This document shows, piece after piece, positions 25,987-34,614 of a DNA stretch of 64,000 nt (positions are counted from its first letter, which is position 1; each line of letters begins with the position of its first letter). A program made the translations under genes and the position numbers. Origin of the DNA: JAJXXT01 sp963764465 (lineage in GTDB: Bacteria > Pseudomonadota > Alphaproteobacteria > Acetobacterales > Acetobacteraceae); assembly GCA_963764465.1 (NCBI GenBank), contig CAVXSO010000004.1, positions 147,725 through 211,724 on the forward strand, read 5' to 3'. The notes below the pieces were generated by a model. It ran no database searches. It had not been told where the DNA came from and saw only the letters and a list, made by a program, of their open reading frames with translations.

Positions 25987-26846
25987 CCGCGCTTCAACCT
26001 CGGGTCCAGCGCGTCGCGCAGCCCGTCGCCCAGCAGGTTGAAGCCGAGCACGGTAACCAGGATCGCGATGCCGGGGAAGGTGACGACCCACCAGGCGCTT
26101 TGCAGAAATTGCAGCGCTTCGGCCAGCATCGTGCCCCATTCCGGCGTCGGCGGCTGCGCGCCGAGGCCAAGAAAGCCCAGCGCCGCGGTGTCGAGGATGG
26201 CGCCGGAAAGCCCGAGGCTCGCCTGCACGATGAGCGGTGCCAGGCAGTTCGGCAGCACGGTGATGAACATCAGGCGCCCGCGCCCGGCACCGGCCATGCG
26301 CGAGGCGGCGACATAGTCGCGCCCCAGCTCCGCCAGCACCGCAGCGCGCGTCAGCCGCACGAAACCGGGCAACTGCACGATCGCCACCGCGAAGGTCGCG
26401 TTGACCAGGCCGGGGCCCAGGATGGCCACGATCGCGATCGCGAGCAGCAGCGTCGGCAGCGCAAGCATCATGTCCATCAGGCGCATGATCAGCGCATCCG
26501 CGACCCCGCCCGCGAACCCGGCGACGAGCCCCAGCAGCGTGCCGACCACGGATGCCTGCACCACGACCGCGACCCCAATGGAGAGCGAGAGTCGCGCGCC
26601 GTACAGCAGCCGCGACAGCACGTCCCGCCCCACATCGTCGGTGCCCAGCGGGAACATCCAGTCCGGCGCGTGCAGGACATAGGAGCGCGCCTGGTTGTCC
26701 GGCCCGTGCGGCGCCAGCAGCGGCGCGAGCGCCGCGGCCAGCACCAACGCGCCCACGATGACCAGGCCGATCATGAAGCTGCGGTTGGCCATCAGCTGCC
26801 GGCGAAGCGCCGCGAACGGCGTCACCACGCCCACCGCCTCGCTCAT
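25983..26846 (-). CDS. Peptide/nickel ABC transporter permease (DppC-type)
   Basis: A 287-residue inner-membrane permease with an N-terminal leader helix and about six transmembrane segments. The cytoplasmic EAA loop is visible as YVAASRMAGAGRGRLMFITVLPN, and the DppC-specific GTDDVGRDVLSRLLYGARLS follows the first segment. It ends with the conserved GDGLRDALDPRLK. It pairs with the DppB-type permease 25 bases upstream. Confidence 0.93.
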   Translation of the reverse strand: MSEAVGVVTPFAALRRQLMANRSFMIGLVIVGALVLAAALAPLLAPHGPDNQARSYVLHAPDWMFPLGTDDVGRDVLSRLLYGARLSLSIGVAVVVQASVVGTLLGLVAGFAGGVADALIMRLMDMMLALPTLLLAIAIVAILGPGLVNATFAVAIVQLPGFVRLTRAAVLAELGRDYVAASRMAGAGRGRLMFITVLPNCLAPLIVQASLGLSGAILDTAALGFLGLGAQPPTPEWGTMLAEALQFLQSAWWVVTFPGIAILVTVLGFNLLGDGLRDALDPRLKRG

Positions 26847-26871
26847 CCCGCCACCCGCATCAGCCCTACCG

Positions 26872-27882
26872 TCACCGACGATGCCGGATACGCGGATTGG
26901 CGACGCCCACCAGGATATCGACGGCGAGATTCACCAGGATGATGACGGTCGCGACCAGCAGGATGCCGCCCTGCAGCACCGGGTAGTCGCGGCGCTGGAT
27001 ACCGTGGATCAGCCAGCTGCCCACGCCCGGCCAGGCGAAGATCGTCTCCGTCAGCACCGCGCCGCCGAACAGCCCGCTCACCTGCAGGCCGATCACGGTG
27101 ATTACCGGGATCAGCGCGTTGCGCATCGCGTGCAGCCCGATCACCCGCAGTGGCGAGACACCCTTGGCGCGCGCCGTGCGCACATAGTCCTCGCCCAGCA
27201 CCTCGAGCATCGCCGAGCGGGTCATGCGAGCGACGACAGCAAGCGGGATCGTGCCGAGGGCCACCATCGGCAGCACGAGATGTTGCAGGGCCGAAAGGAA
27301 CGCCCCCTTGTCGCCCGAGAGCAGGGAGTCGATCAGCATGAAGCCGGTGACGTGCGGCACGTCGTAGACGATGTCGATCCGCCCGCTCACCGGCATCACG
27401 CCGAGGACGACCGAGAACAACAGGATGAGCAGGATCGCCCACCAGAAGATCGGCATCGAATAGCCGGTCAGCGCCACTCCCATCACGCTGTAGTCCAGGG
27501 AGGTGCCGCGGTGCAGCGCCGCCACGGTGCCGGCCGGGATGCCGACCACGATCGCGAGCAGCATCGCCGAGAGCGCGAGCTCCACGGTTGCCGGGAAATA
27601 GGTCAGGAACTCGCCGAACACGGAATCGTGGGTCGCGAGCGACTGGCCGAGATTCCCGTGCGCGACGTGCCACAGATACAGCAGGTACTGCGTGATGAGC
27701 GGCTTATCGAGCCCGAGGCTTGCACGCATCGTCGCCAGCGTTGCCGGGTCCACCGGCTTGTCGCCGAACATCAGCTCCACCGGGTCGCCCGGGATCAGGT
27801 GCACCAGCGCGAAGGCGAAGATGGTGATGCCGAAGAAGGTGACGGCGACGAGGCCGAGGCGGCGAAGGATGAAGCTGAGCAC
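26872..27882 (-). CDS. Peptide/nickel ABC transporter permease (DppB-type)
   Basis: A 336-residue permease starting at a GTG (27880-27882) as MLSFILRRLGLVAVTFFGIT, the standard DppB start. It carries the HLIPGDPVELMFG segment, an EAA loop as EDYVRTARAKGVSPLRVIGLHAMRN and the typical ending LAVDILVGVANPRIRHRR. About six transmembrane segments. It follows the creatininase-family gene by 12 bases. Confidence 0.93.
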   Translation of the reverse strand: MLSFILRRLGLVAVTFFGITIFAFALVHLIPGDPVELMFGDKPVDPATLATMRASLGLDKPLITQYLLYLWHVAHGNLGQSLATHDSVFGEFLTYFPATVELALSAMLLAIVVGIPAGTVAALHRGTSLDYSVMGVALTGYSMPIFWWAILLILLFSVVLGVMPVSGRIDIVYDVPHVTGFMLIDSLLSGDKGAFLSALQHLVLPMVALGTIPLAVVARMTRSAMLEVLGEDYVRTARAKGVSPLRVIGLHAMRNALIPVITVIGLQVSGLFGGAVLTETIFAWPGVGSWLIHGIQRRDYPVLQGGILLVATVIILVNLAVDILVGVANPRIRHRR

Positions 27883-27894
27883 GCGGCGGGCGGT

Positions 27895-28638
27895 TCAGCC
27901 GGCGACAAGGAAGGCGCGGTAGATCTCCACCATGTCCTCGACCGCGACGTCGAAAAGCTGTCGCCCATGCTCCGGCGTCGAGAGCGACGGGTCAGACCCG
28001 ATGCGCCCGTCCGGGAAGCGGCGGCGGTAATCGGCGCTGTCGTAGAAGCCGTCGCTCCTCGGCGCCACTTTCGGCGACATCTGCGCCTGCTTGATCGCCT
28101 CTGGATGATAGGCCTGGGAGAGCGAGACCTCAGCCGCCGTGGCGTGGTTGCCGTTGGCATCGCCGTACAGCTTGTCCGCCAGCGCCTTGCAGCGCGGCCC
28201 GCCGGACCAGAACACCATCCTGCAGCGCAGCCGCGAGGCCGTGCCGGTGAGCGAGGCGGCGCTGTAGATCTCGTCGAAAGCGGCGGTGACGGTGGCGACG
28301 TTGCCGCCATGGCCGTTGATGAACAGGAACCGTTCGAAGCCGTGCCGCGCCAGCGAGGTCACCACGTCGCCCACCAGCGCGATCATCGTCGAGGGTCGCA
28401 GCGTGATCGAGCCGGCGAAGCCCAGGTGGTGCTGCGACATGCCGATGGTGAGCGTGGGCGCCACCAGCGCGCCGATCTTGTCACCCACGCCCTTCGCCAC
28501 GTACTCCGCGTCCAGGTGGTCGGTGCCGATCAGCCCGTTGGGCCCGTGCTGCTCGGTCGAGCCCACCGGGATGATCACGCCCTTCGAGGCGCGCAGGTAC
28601 TCCTCGACCTCCTGCCAGGTCGACAGCGCCAGCTGCAT
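27895..28638 (-). CDS. Creatininase-family amidohydrolase
   Basis: A 247-residue cytosolic metallohydrolase. The two-metal site residues are visible: E29 and H31 in GSTEQHGPNG, D40 in GTDHLDAE, and H110 in NGHGGN. Family members hydrolyse creatinine, cyclic amides, formamides or (MftE) peptides. Its place inside a peptide-type ABC operon, between the binding protein and the permeases, suggests it opens an amide or lactam imported by this transporter. It lies 9 bases after the binding-protein gene. Exact substrate unknown. Confidence 0.9.
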   Translation of the reverse strand: MQLALSTWQEVEEYLRASKGVIIPVGSTEQHGPNGLIGTDHLDAEYVAKGVGDKIGALVAPTLTIGMSQHHLGFAGSITLRPSTMIALVGDVVTSLARHGFERFLFINGHGGNVATVTAAFDEIYSAASLTGTASRLRCRMVFWSGGPRCKALADKLYGDANGNHATAAEVSLSQAYHPEAIKQAQMSPKVAPRSDGFYDSADYRRRFPDGRIGSDPSLSTPEHGRQLFDVAVEDMVEIYRAFLVAG

Positions 28639-28647
28639 CGCGCGCCC

Positions 28648-30240
28648 CTACTTGCCGACGGAGACGCCGCCGAAGGGCTGGCCGCCGAAGAAGTGCAGCT
28701 TGAACCCATGCACATCCTTGCGCATAGGCACATAGGCCGCGACGTCGGCGAAGCGCATCAGCGGCGCGTCGTCGTACACTGCCTGGTCGGCCTCCTGGTA
28801 GAGCTTCGCGCGCTCCGCCTGGTCGGTCACCAGGTTCGCTTTCTGCACCGCGTCCGTGTAGGTCTTGTTGCACCAATGGCTGGCATTGCCCGGTGCGCCG
28901 CAGACGAAGCCAAGCAGGATCTCGCTCGGGTCCGGGTAGTCCCACGTGCCGCCGAGCATCACGATGTCCGTGTCGGGCCCGCGCGCGCGCTTCAGGTACT
29001 CGCCCCACTCATAGGTGACGATCTTCGCCTTCACGCCAATCTTGGCCCAGTCCGCCTGCACCATCTCCGAGGCCCGGCGCCCGTCCGGCATGTAGGCGCG
29101 CACCACGGGGATCGCCCAGAGGTTGATCGAGAACCCGTTGGGGTAGCCCGCTTCCGCCAGCAGCTTCTTCGCCTCCGCGGGATCGTACGGGTAGGGCTTC
29201 AGCGAGCCGTTGTAGCCCCAGAGCGAGCTCGGTACGAGCGAGGGGTCCGTGGTGCCCGCGCCCTGGAACACCGTCTTGGTCAGCGCGTCGTGATCGACGG
29301 CCATGATCAGCGCCTGCCGCACCTTCACGTTGTCGAGCGGCTTCTTGTTCACGTTGAAGCGCAGGTAGTTGGTGCCGGCGATGTTCGCGGACGCGACCTT
29401 GAGGTTCGGGTTGGCACGCATTGCCTTCAGGTCCGCGGGGTTCGGGTAGCGCATCAGCTGGCACTCGTTCGTGCGCAGCTTCGCATACCGCACCGAGGCG
29501 TCCGGCGTGATCGCGAAGATCAGGCTGTCCACCTTCGCCACCCGGTCCGGCTGCGCCGTGTTGCCCCAGAAGTCCTTGAACTTCGCGAACCGGATGACCG
29601 CATCCTTCTGGTACTGCACGAGCTCGAACGGCCCGGTGCCGATCGGGTCCTGGTCCAGCAGCTCGGGCTTGCCCATCTTGAGCAACTTCGCCGCGTATTC
29701 CGCGGAGACAATGGTGAAGGGCTGCACCGAGAGCGAGGGCAGCAGCGGCGCCAGCGGCGACTTCAGGGTCATCACCACGGTGTAATCGTCGTCCTTGGTG
29801 ATCGACTGCAGGTATGGCGCGATCAGGTCGAGGAACATCGGGAAGTTCCCGTTCGCGCTTTTGTAGAACGGGTTGTTCTTGTCCATCATGCGCTCGAAGC
29901 TGAACACCACGTCGTCGGCGTTCATGTCGCGCGTCGGCGTGAACTCCTTGTTCGACTGCCACTTCACGCCGTGGCGCAGATGGAAGGTGTATTTCAGCCC
30001 GTCGGGCGAGATCGACCAGGACTCAGCGAGCCCGGGCACGATGTCCGATCCGCCGATCTTCATCTCCACCAGGCGGTCGCCGATCTGCTCGGACACATCG
30101 AAGCTGGTGTTCGCGGTGCTGAGCTGGGCGTTCAGGAAGTCCGGGCTCGCCTCGGAGCAGACCACGAGGCTGCTCGCCTGGGCGGTGCCGAGACATACCG
30201 ACAAGAGGAGCCCTGCTCCCGCGAGTAGGAATGAGCGCAT
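28648..30240 (-). CDS. Periplasmic peptide-type solute-binding protein (SBP_bac_5)
   Basis: A 530-residue DppA/OppA-class binding protein with a Sec signal peptide, MRSFLLAGAGLLLSVCLGTA, cleaved near residue 22. The family core is clear: LVEMKIGGSDIVPGLAESWS, HLRHGVKWQSN, DVVFSFERM and YDPAEAKKLLAEAGYPNGFS. I use ATG 30238-30240, preceded by GAGGGGG, over a longer start. First gene of a six-gene leftward operon; the promoter region 30241-30409 holds two adjacent inverted repeats. Confidence 0.94.
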   Translation of the reverse strand: MRSFLLAGAGLLLSVCLGTAQASSLVVCSEASPDFLNAQLSTANTSFDVSEQIGDRLVEMKIGGSDIVPGLAESWSISPDGLKYTFHLRHGVKWQSNKEFTPTRDMNADDVVFSFERMMDKNNPFYKSANGNFPMFLDLIAPYLQSITKDDDYTVVMTLKSPLAPLLPSLSVQPFTIVSAEYAAKLLKMGKPELLDQDPIGTGPFELVQYQKDAVIRFAKFKDFWGNTAQPDRVAKVDSLIFAITPDASVRYAKLRTNECQLMRYPNPADLKAMRANPNLKVASANIAGTNYLRFNVNKKPLDNVKVRQALIMAVDHDALTKTVFQGAGTTDPSLVPSSLWGYNGSLKPYPYDPAEAKKLLAEAGYPNGFSINLWAIPVVRAYMPDGRRASEMVQADWAKIGVKAKIVTYEWGEYLKRARGPDTDIVMLGGTWDYPDPSEILLGFVCGAPGNASHWCNKTYTDAVQKANLVTDQAERAKLYQEADQAVYDDAPLMRFADVAAYVPMRKDVHGFKLHFFGGQPFGGVSVGK

Positions 30241-30273
30241 GACGAAATCCCCCTCTTCCTCATCACGCATTTT

Positions 30274-30298
30274 ACAAGCTTGTCAGCCGCGTTGGCTG
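30274..30298. promoter_or_regulatory. Two adjacent inverted repeats upstream of the first peptide-binding-protein gene
   Basis: ACAAGCTTGT (30274-30283) is a perfect 10-base palindrome and is followed at once by CAGCC-N5-GGCTG (30284-30298). On the minus strand TAAAAT, a near-consensus -10, overlaps the first palindrome, so a bound regulator could block it. No matching regulator gene is adjacent. Confidence 0.35.
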
Positions 30299-30409
30299 CG
30301 GTCAACCCCGAAACGGACCGAAACGTTCCCGCGCGGCGAAGCGCGATGGACGCGCTCGCCGGCGCACGGCAGTATTCGCCCGGGCCGCGCGCCAGAAAAT
30401 GGCCCGATA

Positions 30410-31630
30410 TCAGGTGGCCACGATGCCCACGATGCTGGCGGCACGGAGCGCGTCCAATTCCTCCGCCCCGATGCCCAGGAGGGCACCAAGAACCTCCGCG
30501 GTATCGGCGCCGATCTCCGGGCCCACATGGACGATGCGGCCCGGGCTCTCGGACAGCTTCGGGACAACGCCCGTCAGCGTCAGGGGCCCAAGCGCCGGAT
30601 GAGGCAGCGCGGCGAGCATGTCGCGCGCGCGGTAATGCGGGTCCGCGAAGATGTCGGCGATGGTGTAGACGAGCGAGACAGGAACGCCCGCGGCATCGAG
30701 CTGTCGCTGGATGTCGTGGCTGTCGCGCTCACGTGCCCAGCCTGCCACTTCCGCGTCAATCGCGTCGATATTCCTGGCCCGCGCCCGCACCGTCGCGAAG
30801 CGCGGATCATCCGCCAGGTGCGGCGCCGCCATTGCCTCGGCAAGCCTGCCGAACACCTTGTCGTTGTTCGCGGTGATGAGCACGTAGCTGCCATCGCGCG
30901 TGGCATAGAGATTGTTGGGCGCCGTGCTCTGCAACCGCGAGCCGGTCCGCGTCGGCACGACCTTGAGGCGATCGTAGGCGGGCACGATCGACTCCATCAT
31001 GCTGAACGCGGACTCGTAGAGCGCGGCATCGATGACCTGGCCAATGCCGGTCCTGGTCCGGCGCAACAACGCGAGTGCCGCGCCATAGGCGGCATAGACG
31101 GCCGTCAGGTAATCGGTGGTGGCCAGACCAACGCGGGCGGGCGGCCGATCGGGATCGCCCGTCAGGTGGCGCACGCCACCCATCGCCTCGCAAATCGCGC
31201 CATAGCCCGCCTTGCCGCGATACGGGCCCGTCTGGCCGTAGCCGCTGATGCGCACCATTACCAGCCCGGGGTTCGTCTGCCGCAGGCTGGCGTAATCGAG
31301 CCCGAGGCGTTCCAGCGTGCCGGGGCGGAAATTTTCCACGAGCACGTCGCATTTGTCGGCAAGGGCGCGCACCAGCTCGGCGCCCCGCGGCGTCTTGATG
31401 TCGATCGCAACCGACTTTTTGTTGCGCAGGATCGAGGCGGCATAAAGCGATATCCCGCCGTCATGATAGCCGAGATTGCGGACGGAATCGCCTTCCAGCG
31501 GTTCGACCTTGATCACCTCGGCGCCGAAATCGGCCATCAGCCGCGCGCAGGCGGGACCGGCGATGGTGCTGCAAAGCTCGAGAACACGGAACCCGGTGAG
31601 CGGTCCCTCGGCTGCCGATGGCGCGCTCAT
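30410..31630 (-). CDS. CaiB/BaiF-type (class III) CoA transferase
   Basis: A 406-residue family III CoA-transferase. The N-terminal RVLELCSTIAGPACARLMAD and GAEVIKVEPLEGDSVR are diagnostic; the catalytic aspartate is probably D173 in TTDYLTAVYA, aligned with the formyl-CoA transferase aspartate. These enzymes move CoA between carboxylic acids without ATP. Last gene of the 16-kb catabolic cluster, overlapping tctA by 4 bases. It offers a second route, beside the SucCD-like ligase, to activate an imported acid. Confidence 0.93.
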   Translation of the reverse strand: MSAPSAAEGPLTGFRVLELCSTIAGPACARLMADFGAEVIKVEPLEGDSVRNLGYHDGGISLYAASILRNKKSVAIDIKTPRGAELVRALADKCDVLVENFRPGTLERLGLDYASLRQTNPGLVMVRISGYGQTGPYRGKAGYGAICEAMGGVRHLTGDPDRPPARVGLATTDYLTAVYAAYGAALALLRRTRTGIGQVIDAALYESAFSMMESIVPAYDRLKVVPTRTGSRLQSTAPNNLYATRDGSYVLITANNDKVFGRLAEAMAAPHLADDPRFATVRARARNIDAIDAEVAGWARERDSHDIQRQLDAAGVPVSLVYTIADIFADPHYRARDMLAALPHPALGPLTLTGVVPKLSESPGRIVHVGPEIGADTAEVLGALLGIGAEELDALRAASIVGIVAT

Positions 31631-33132
31631 GAACTCCTCCGTTTCAATCGCGCGGCACGCATGCCCAGTCCGACCTGCAGCAGGACGAGCAGCAGCGCCG
31701 CCGCGATGAAACCGGCGCTGATCGGCCGTTCGACGAAAACCGCCAGGCTGCCGCGCGAGAGCAGCAGGGTGCGGCGAAAGTTCTCCTCCAGCAACGGTCC
31801 CAGGACGTAGCCGAGGAGAATCACCGCGATCGGAAAATCGAATGCCTGCAGCAACAGGCCGCCAAGCCCGAAGAACAGCACCTCCCACACCTCGAAGAGG
31901 TCGTTGCTGGTGCTGTAGACCCCGACGGCGACGAAAAACAGCCCGCAAGGATACATGAAATGGTACGGAATCCGCAGCAGGCGCACCCACACGCCAATCA
32001 GCGGAACGTTGAGAACGACCAGGAGGAAATTACCGACCCAGAAGCTCGCGACGAGCCCCCAGAAGAGATCGGCGTGCTCGGAGATGAGTTGCGGGCCCGG
32101 CGTGATGCCCTGGATCAGCAGGGCACCAAGAATCAAGGCCATCACAGCATCGCCGGGAATGCCCAGCGTCATGGTCGGGATGAAGTCGACCTGCGTCTTC
32201 GAATGCGAGGCGGCCTCAGGGGCGGCGACGCCCTCGAGCGCGCCCCTGCCAAAGCGCGCCGGCGTGCGGGACAGCCGGCGTTCTACCGCGTAGGCGACGA
32301 AGGTCGAAATCGTCGGCCCGGTCCCAGGCATCGCGCCAAAGAACGTGCCCACCAGCGTCCCACGCAGGATCGGCATGGCGGAAAGCCGGATATCGGCCCA
32401 ACTCGGGCGCATGTCGCGTAGCCGCACCCGCGCGGTCGGTGCGGCGAGGGGGGGCTGGTTGGCACCGCGCATGAACTCCGCCACACCAAAGAGCCCGAGC
32501 GCGAGGGCCGCGAGATCGACGCGGTCCTGCAACTGCGGCAGCCCGAACGTGAAGCGTTCCACTCCCGTATTGAGATCGGTCCCCACGGAGCCGAGCAGCA
32601 GGCCCAGCACCGTCATGGCCATGCCCTTGAGCGGCGATCCGCGCGCCATAGTGCCGCCGGCGACGAGGCCAAGCAGCATGATCGAAAAAATCTCGGGCGC
32701 CTGGAACCGGAAGGCGATCCGCACCAGGAGCGGGGAGGCGAAGATCATCACCAGGATGCCGAAGGACGCGGCAAAGAGCGACGCGATCATCGTGATGCCC
32801 AGCGCCACGCCCCCGCGCCCCTGGCGGGTCATGGGATATCCGTCGAGGCACGTGATCGCATGCGGCGGGTGCGACGGCATGTTGAGCAGGATCGCCCCGA
32901 TCGCGCCGCCATACTGGGACCCGTAGAAGATCCCCGCGAGCATCAGGATGGCCGGCACGGCATGCATGGTGAAGGTGAGCGGCAACAGGATGGACATCGC
33001 CGGCAACGCGCCCATGCCTGGCAGCACGCCAATCAGGTTGCCCAGGAGAACGCCGACGAAGGACCAGAGCAGGTTGGCGGGCTCCAGCGCGACACCAAAG
33101 CCGCCATAAAGGTCGGACAGGGCCTGCAACAC
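31627..33132 (-). CDS. tctA: TctA-family tripartite tricarboxylate transporter large permease
   Basis: A 501-residue permease with roughly 10-12 transmembrane segments. Family hallmarks are LLGNLIGVLPGMGALPAMSI, GSQYGGAIGAILLNMPSHPP (the TctA substrate-gate loop), FFGAMPGTGPTISTFVAYAVE and GIPGDAVMALILGALLIQGI. It begins at a GTG (33130-33132). TctABC systems import citrate and many other carboxylates with a periplasmic TctC. It lies 5 bases after tctB. Confidence 0.94.
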   Translation of the reverse strand: MLQALSDLYGGFGVALEPANLLWSFVGVLLGNLIGVLPGMGALPAMSILLPLTFTMHAVPAILMLAGIFYGSQYGGAIGAILLNMPSHPPHAITCLDGYPMTRQGRGGVALGITMIASLFAASFGILVMIFASPLLVRIAFRFQAPEIFSIMLLGLVAGGTMARGSPLKGMAMTVLGLLLGSVGTDLNTGVERFTFGLPQLQDRVDLAALALGLFGVAEFMRGANQPPLAAPTARVRLRDMRPSWADIRLSAMPILRGTLVGTFFGAMPGTGPTISTFVAYAVERRLSRTPARFGRGALEGVAAPEAASHSKTQVDFIPTMTLGIPGDAVMALILGALLIQGITPGPQLISEHADLFWGLVASFWVGNFLLVVLNVPLIGVWVRLLRIPYHFMYPCGLFFVAVGVYSTSNDLFEVWEVLFFGLGGLLLQAFDFPIAVILLGYVLGPLLEENFRRTLLLSRGSLAVFVERPISAGFIAAALLLVLLQVGLGMRAARLKRRSS

Positions 33133-33137
33133 GCCTG

Positions 33138-33572
33138 TCAGCCCCAGGCGAAGAGCGGGAACTGAAGCTGCAGGGCCCAGCGGAAGATCACGATGGCCAC
33201 GACGGCCATCGCCAGCGCGAGCGCGAGCGCCGATCGCACATTATGCCGCTGGTCGCCAAGCGCCGTGACGGCGACCAGGGCCAGGGTCGCCGGCACCAGC
33301 CCGCCATACCGGCCGAGTATCGCGAAGGTGGATAGGCCAATCACGATGAAGAGCGGTCCGCGCCAATGGAACGAGTATTCCTCGGCCTCCCTTTCCCTGG
33401 CGGAAGCCGTGACGACCAGTCCCGCGCCCAGCAGCACCATGACCCCACCGAGGAGCACGGGATAAAGCCCCGGCCCCATGCGCCCAAGTGTGCCGATCCG
33501 GTAGCGGCCGCCGCCGAGCATCGCGCCCGCTCCGATGGCCATGATCAATATCCCGCCGATCCGGTCGCGCAT
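33138..33572 (-). CDS. tctB: TctB-family small membrane subunit
   Basis: A small hydrophobic protein of about 144 residues with four predicted transmembrane segments (IGGILIMAIGAGAMLGG, PVLLGGVMVLLGAGLVV, PLFIVIGLSTFAILG, LALALAMAVVAIVIF). The GRMGPGLYP loop is typical of TctB. The start is uncertain: ATG 33570-33572 begins just before the first helix and is preferred, while GTG 33591-33593 and ATG 33639-33641 (inside tctC) are also in frame. Confidence 0.9.
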   Translation of the reverse strand: MRDRIGGILIMAIGAGAMLGGGRYRIGTLGRMGPGLYPVLLGGVMVLLGAGLVVTASAREREAEEYSFHWRGPLFIVIGLSTFAILGRYGGLVPATLALVAVTALGDQRHNVRSALALALAMAVVAIVIFRWALQLQFPLFAWG

Positions 33573-33598
33573 GCCCGGCTTGCCAGACGACACGCGGG

Positions 33599-34588
33599 CT
33601 ATTCGATCGAGATGTGATGCTGGCGTATCAGGTTCCCCCATTTTGTCATTTCCTGCCCGATGAACTCGCCGAACGCCGCGGGCGTGCTTCCGATCGGCGT
33701 CTCGTCGTTGGATCGCAGGCGTGCCTGGACATCCGGCGCCTTCAGGAGATCGACGACACCGGAGTGGATCTTCTCGATGACAGTTGCCGGCGTACCGGCC
33801 GGCACCATGAGCCCGAACCAGGATTCCGCAGTGTATCCCTTGAGCCCTGCTTCCTCCATCGTCGGGAGATCGGGCAATACCGCGGAGCGCCGCGGCGACG
33901 TGACCGCGAGGGCACGGACCCGCTTGGCAGCGATCTGCGCCTTCGCGGTCGGCGTGTCGATGAAGGCAACCTGCACCTCGTCGCCGAGCAAGGCCGTCAT
34001 CAGCGGCGCGGCACCATCATAGGGAATATGCTGCATCTGGATCTTCGCCGCGTCATCGAACAACTCGGCTGCAAGGCGCAACGAGGAACTCGGCCCGCTC
34101 GAGCCGTAGTTGAGCTTTCCGGGATGCTGCCTGCCATAGGCAATAAGGTCCGAAACGGAATGAACGGGCAGTGACGGATTGACGACAAGGGTCAGGCTGG
34201 AGGACGCAACCTCGGTAACCGGCACGAGATCCTTCTTGGGATCGTATGGCAGTTTCTTGAAGAGAAACGGGTTGACCGCATAGACGTTGGTCGTCATCAG
34301 CAGCGTGTATCCATCCGGCGCCGCCTTCGCCGCGAGGCCGGTGCCGAGAACCTGGCCGGCACCAGGCCGGTTCTCGACGATCACCGATTGCCCCCAGGCA
34401 GCATTGAGCTTCTGCGCGACAATGCGCGCGAGAAGATCGGTGGGGCCACCCGCGGCCAGCGCCACGATGATGGTGACGGGGCGCGAGGGGTAGGTGTCCG
34501 CCATGGCGCGGCGGGCTCCCGTCACCGCCAGGGCGGCGCCGCCGGCCAACATCCGGCGGCGTTTGATGTCGTGCTTTTCAGACGTCAT
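33599..34588 (-). CDS. tctC: TctC/Bug-family periplasmic binding protein
   Basis: A 329-residue binding protein of the tripartite tricarboxylate transporter family. A signal with a basic RRR and hydrophobic stretch (KRRRMLAGGAALAVTGARRAMA) could use Tat or Sec. The mature start YPSRPVTIIVALAAGGPTD and VVENRPGAGQVLGTGLAAKA are textbook Bug motifs that wrap a carboxylate. ATG 34586-34588, with GGAGG upstream, is preferred over a GTG at 34618 that would overlap the carboxyltransferase gene by 4 bases. Confidence 0.94.
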   Translation of the reverse strand: MTSEKHDIKRRRMLAGGAALAVTGARRAMADTYPSRPVTIIVALAAGGPTDLLARIVAQKLNAAWGQSVIVENRPGAGQVLGTGLAAKAAPDGYTLLMTTNVYAVNPFLFKKLPYDPKKDLVPVTEVASSSLTLVVNPSLPVHSVSDLIAYGRQHPGKLNYGSSGPSSSLRLAAELFDDAAKIQMQHIPYDGAAPLMTALLGDEVQVAFIDTPTAKAQIAAKRVRALAVTSPRRSAVLPDLPTMEEAGLKGYTAESWFGLMVPAGTPATVIEKIHSGVVDLLKAPDVQARLRSNDETPIGSTPAAFGEFIGQEMTKWGNLIRQHHISIE

Positions 34589-34614
34589 GCTCGGCTTCCT
34601 CCGGTTCTTGCTTT

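Noticed and set aside
26695..30228. A 1177-codon open frame on the plus strand opposite the first peptide ABC operon
   Set aside because: It crosses several genes with clear family motifs on the other strand and reads as Arg/His-rich low-complexity protein; an antisense shadow of high-GC codon usage.
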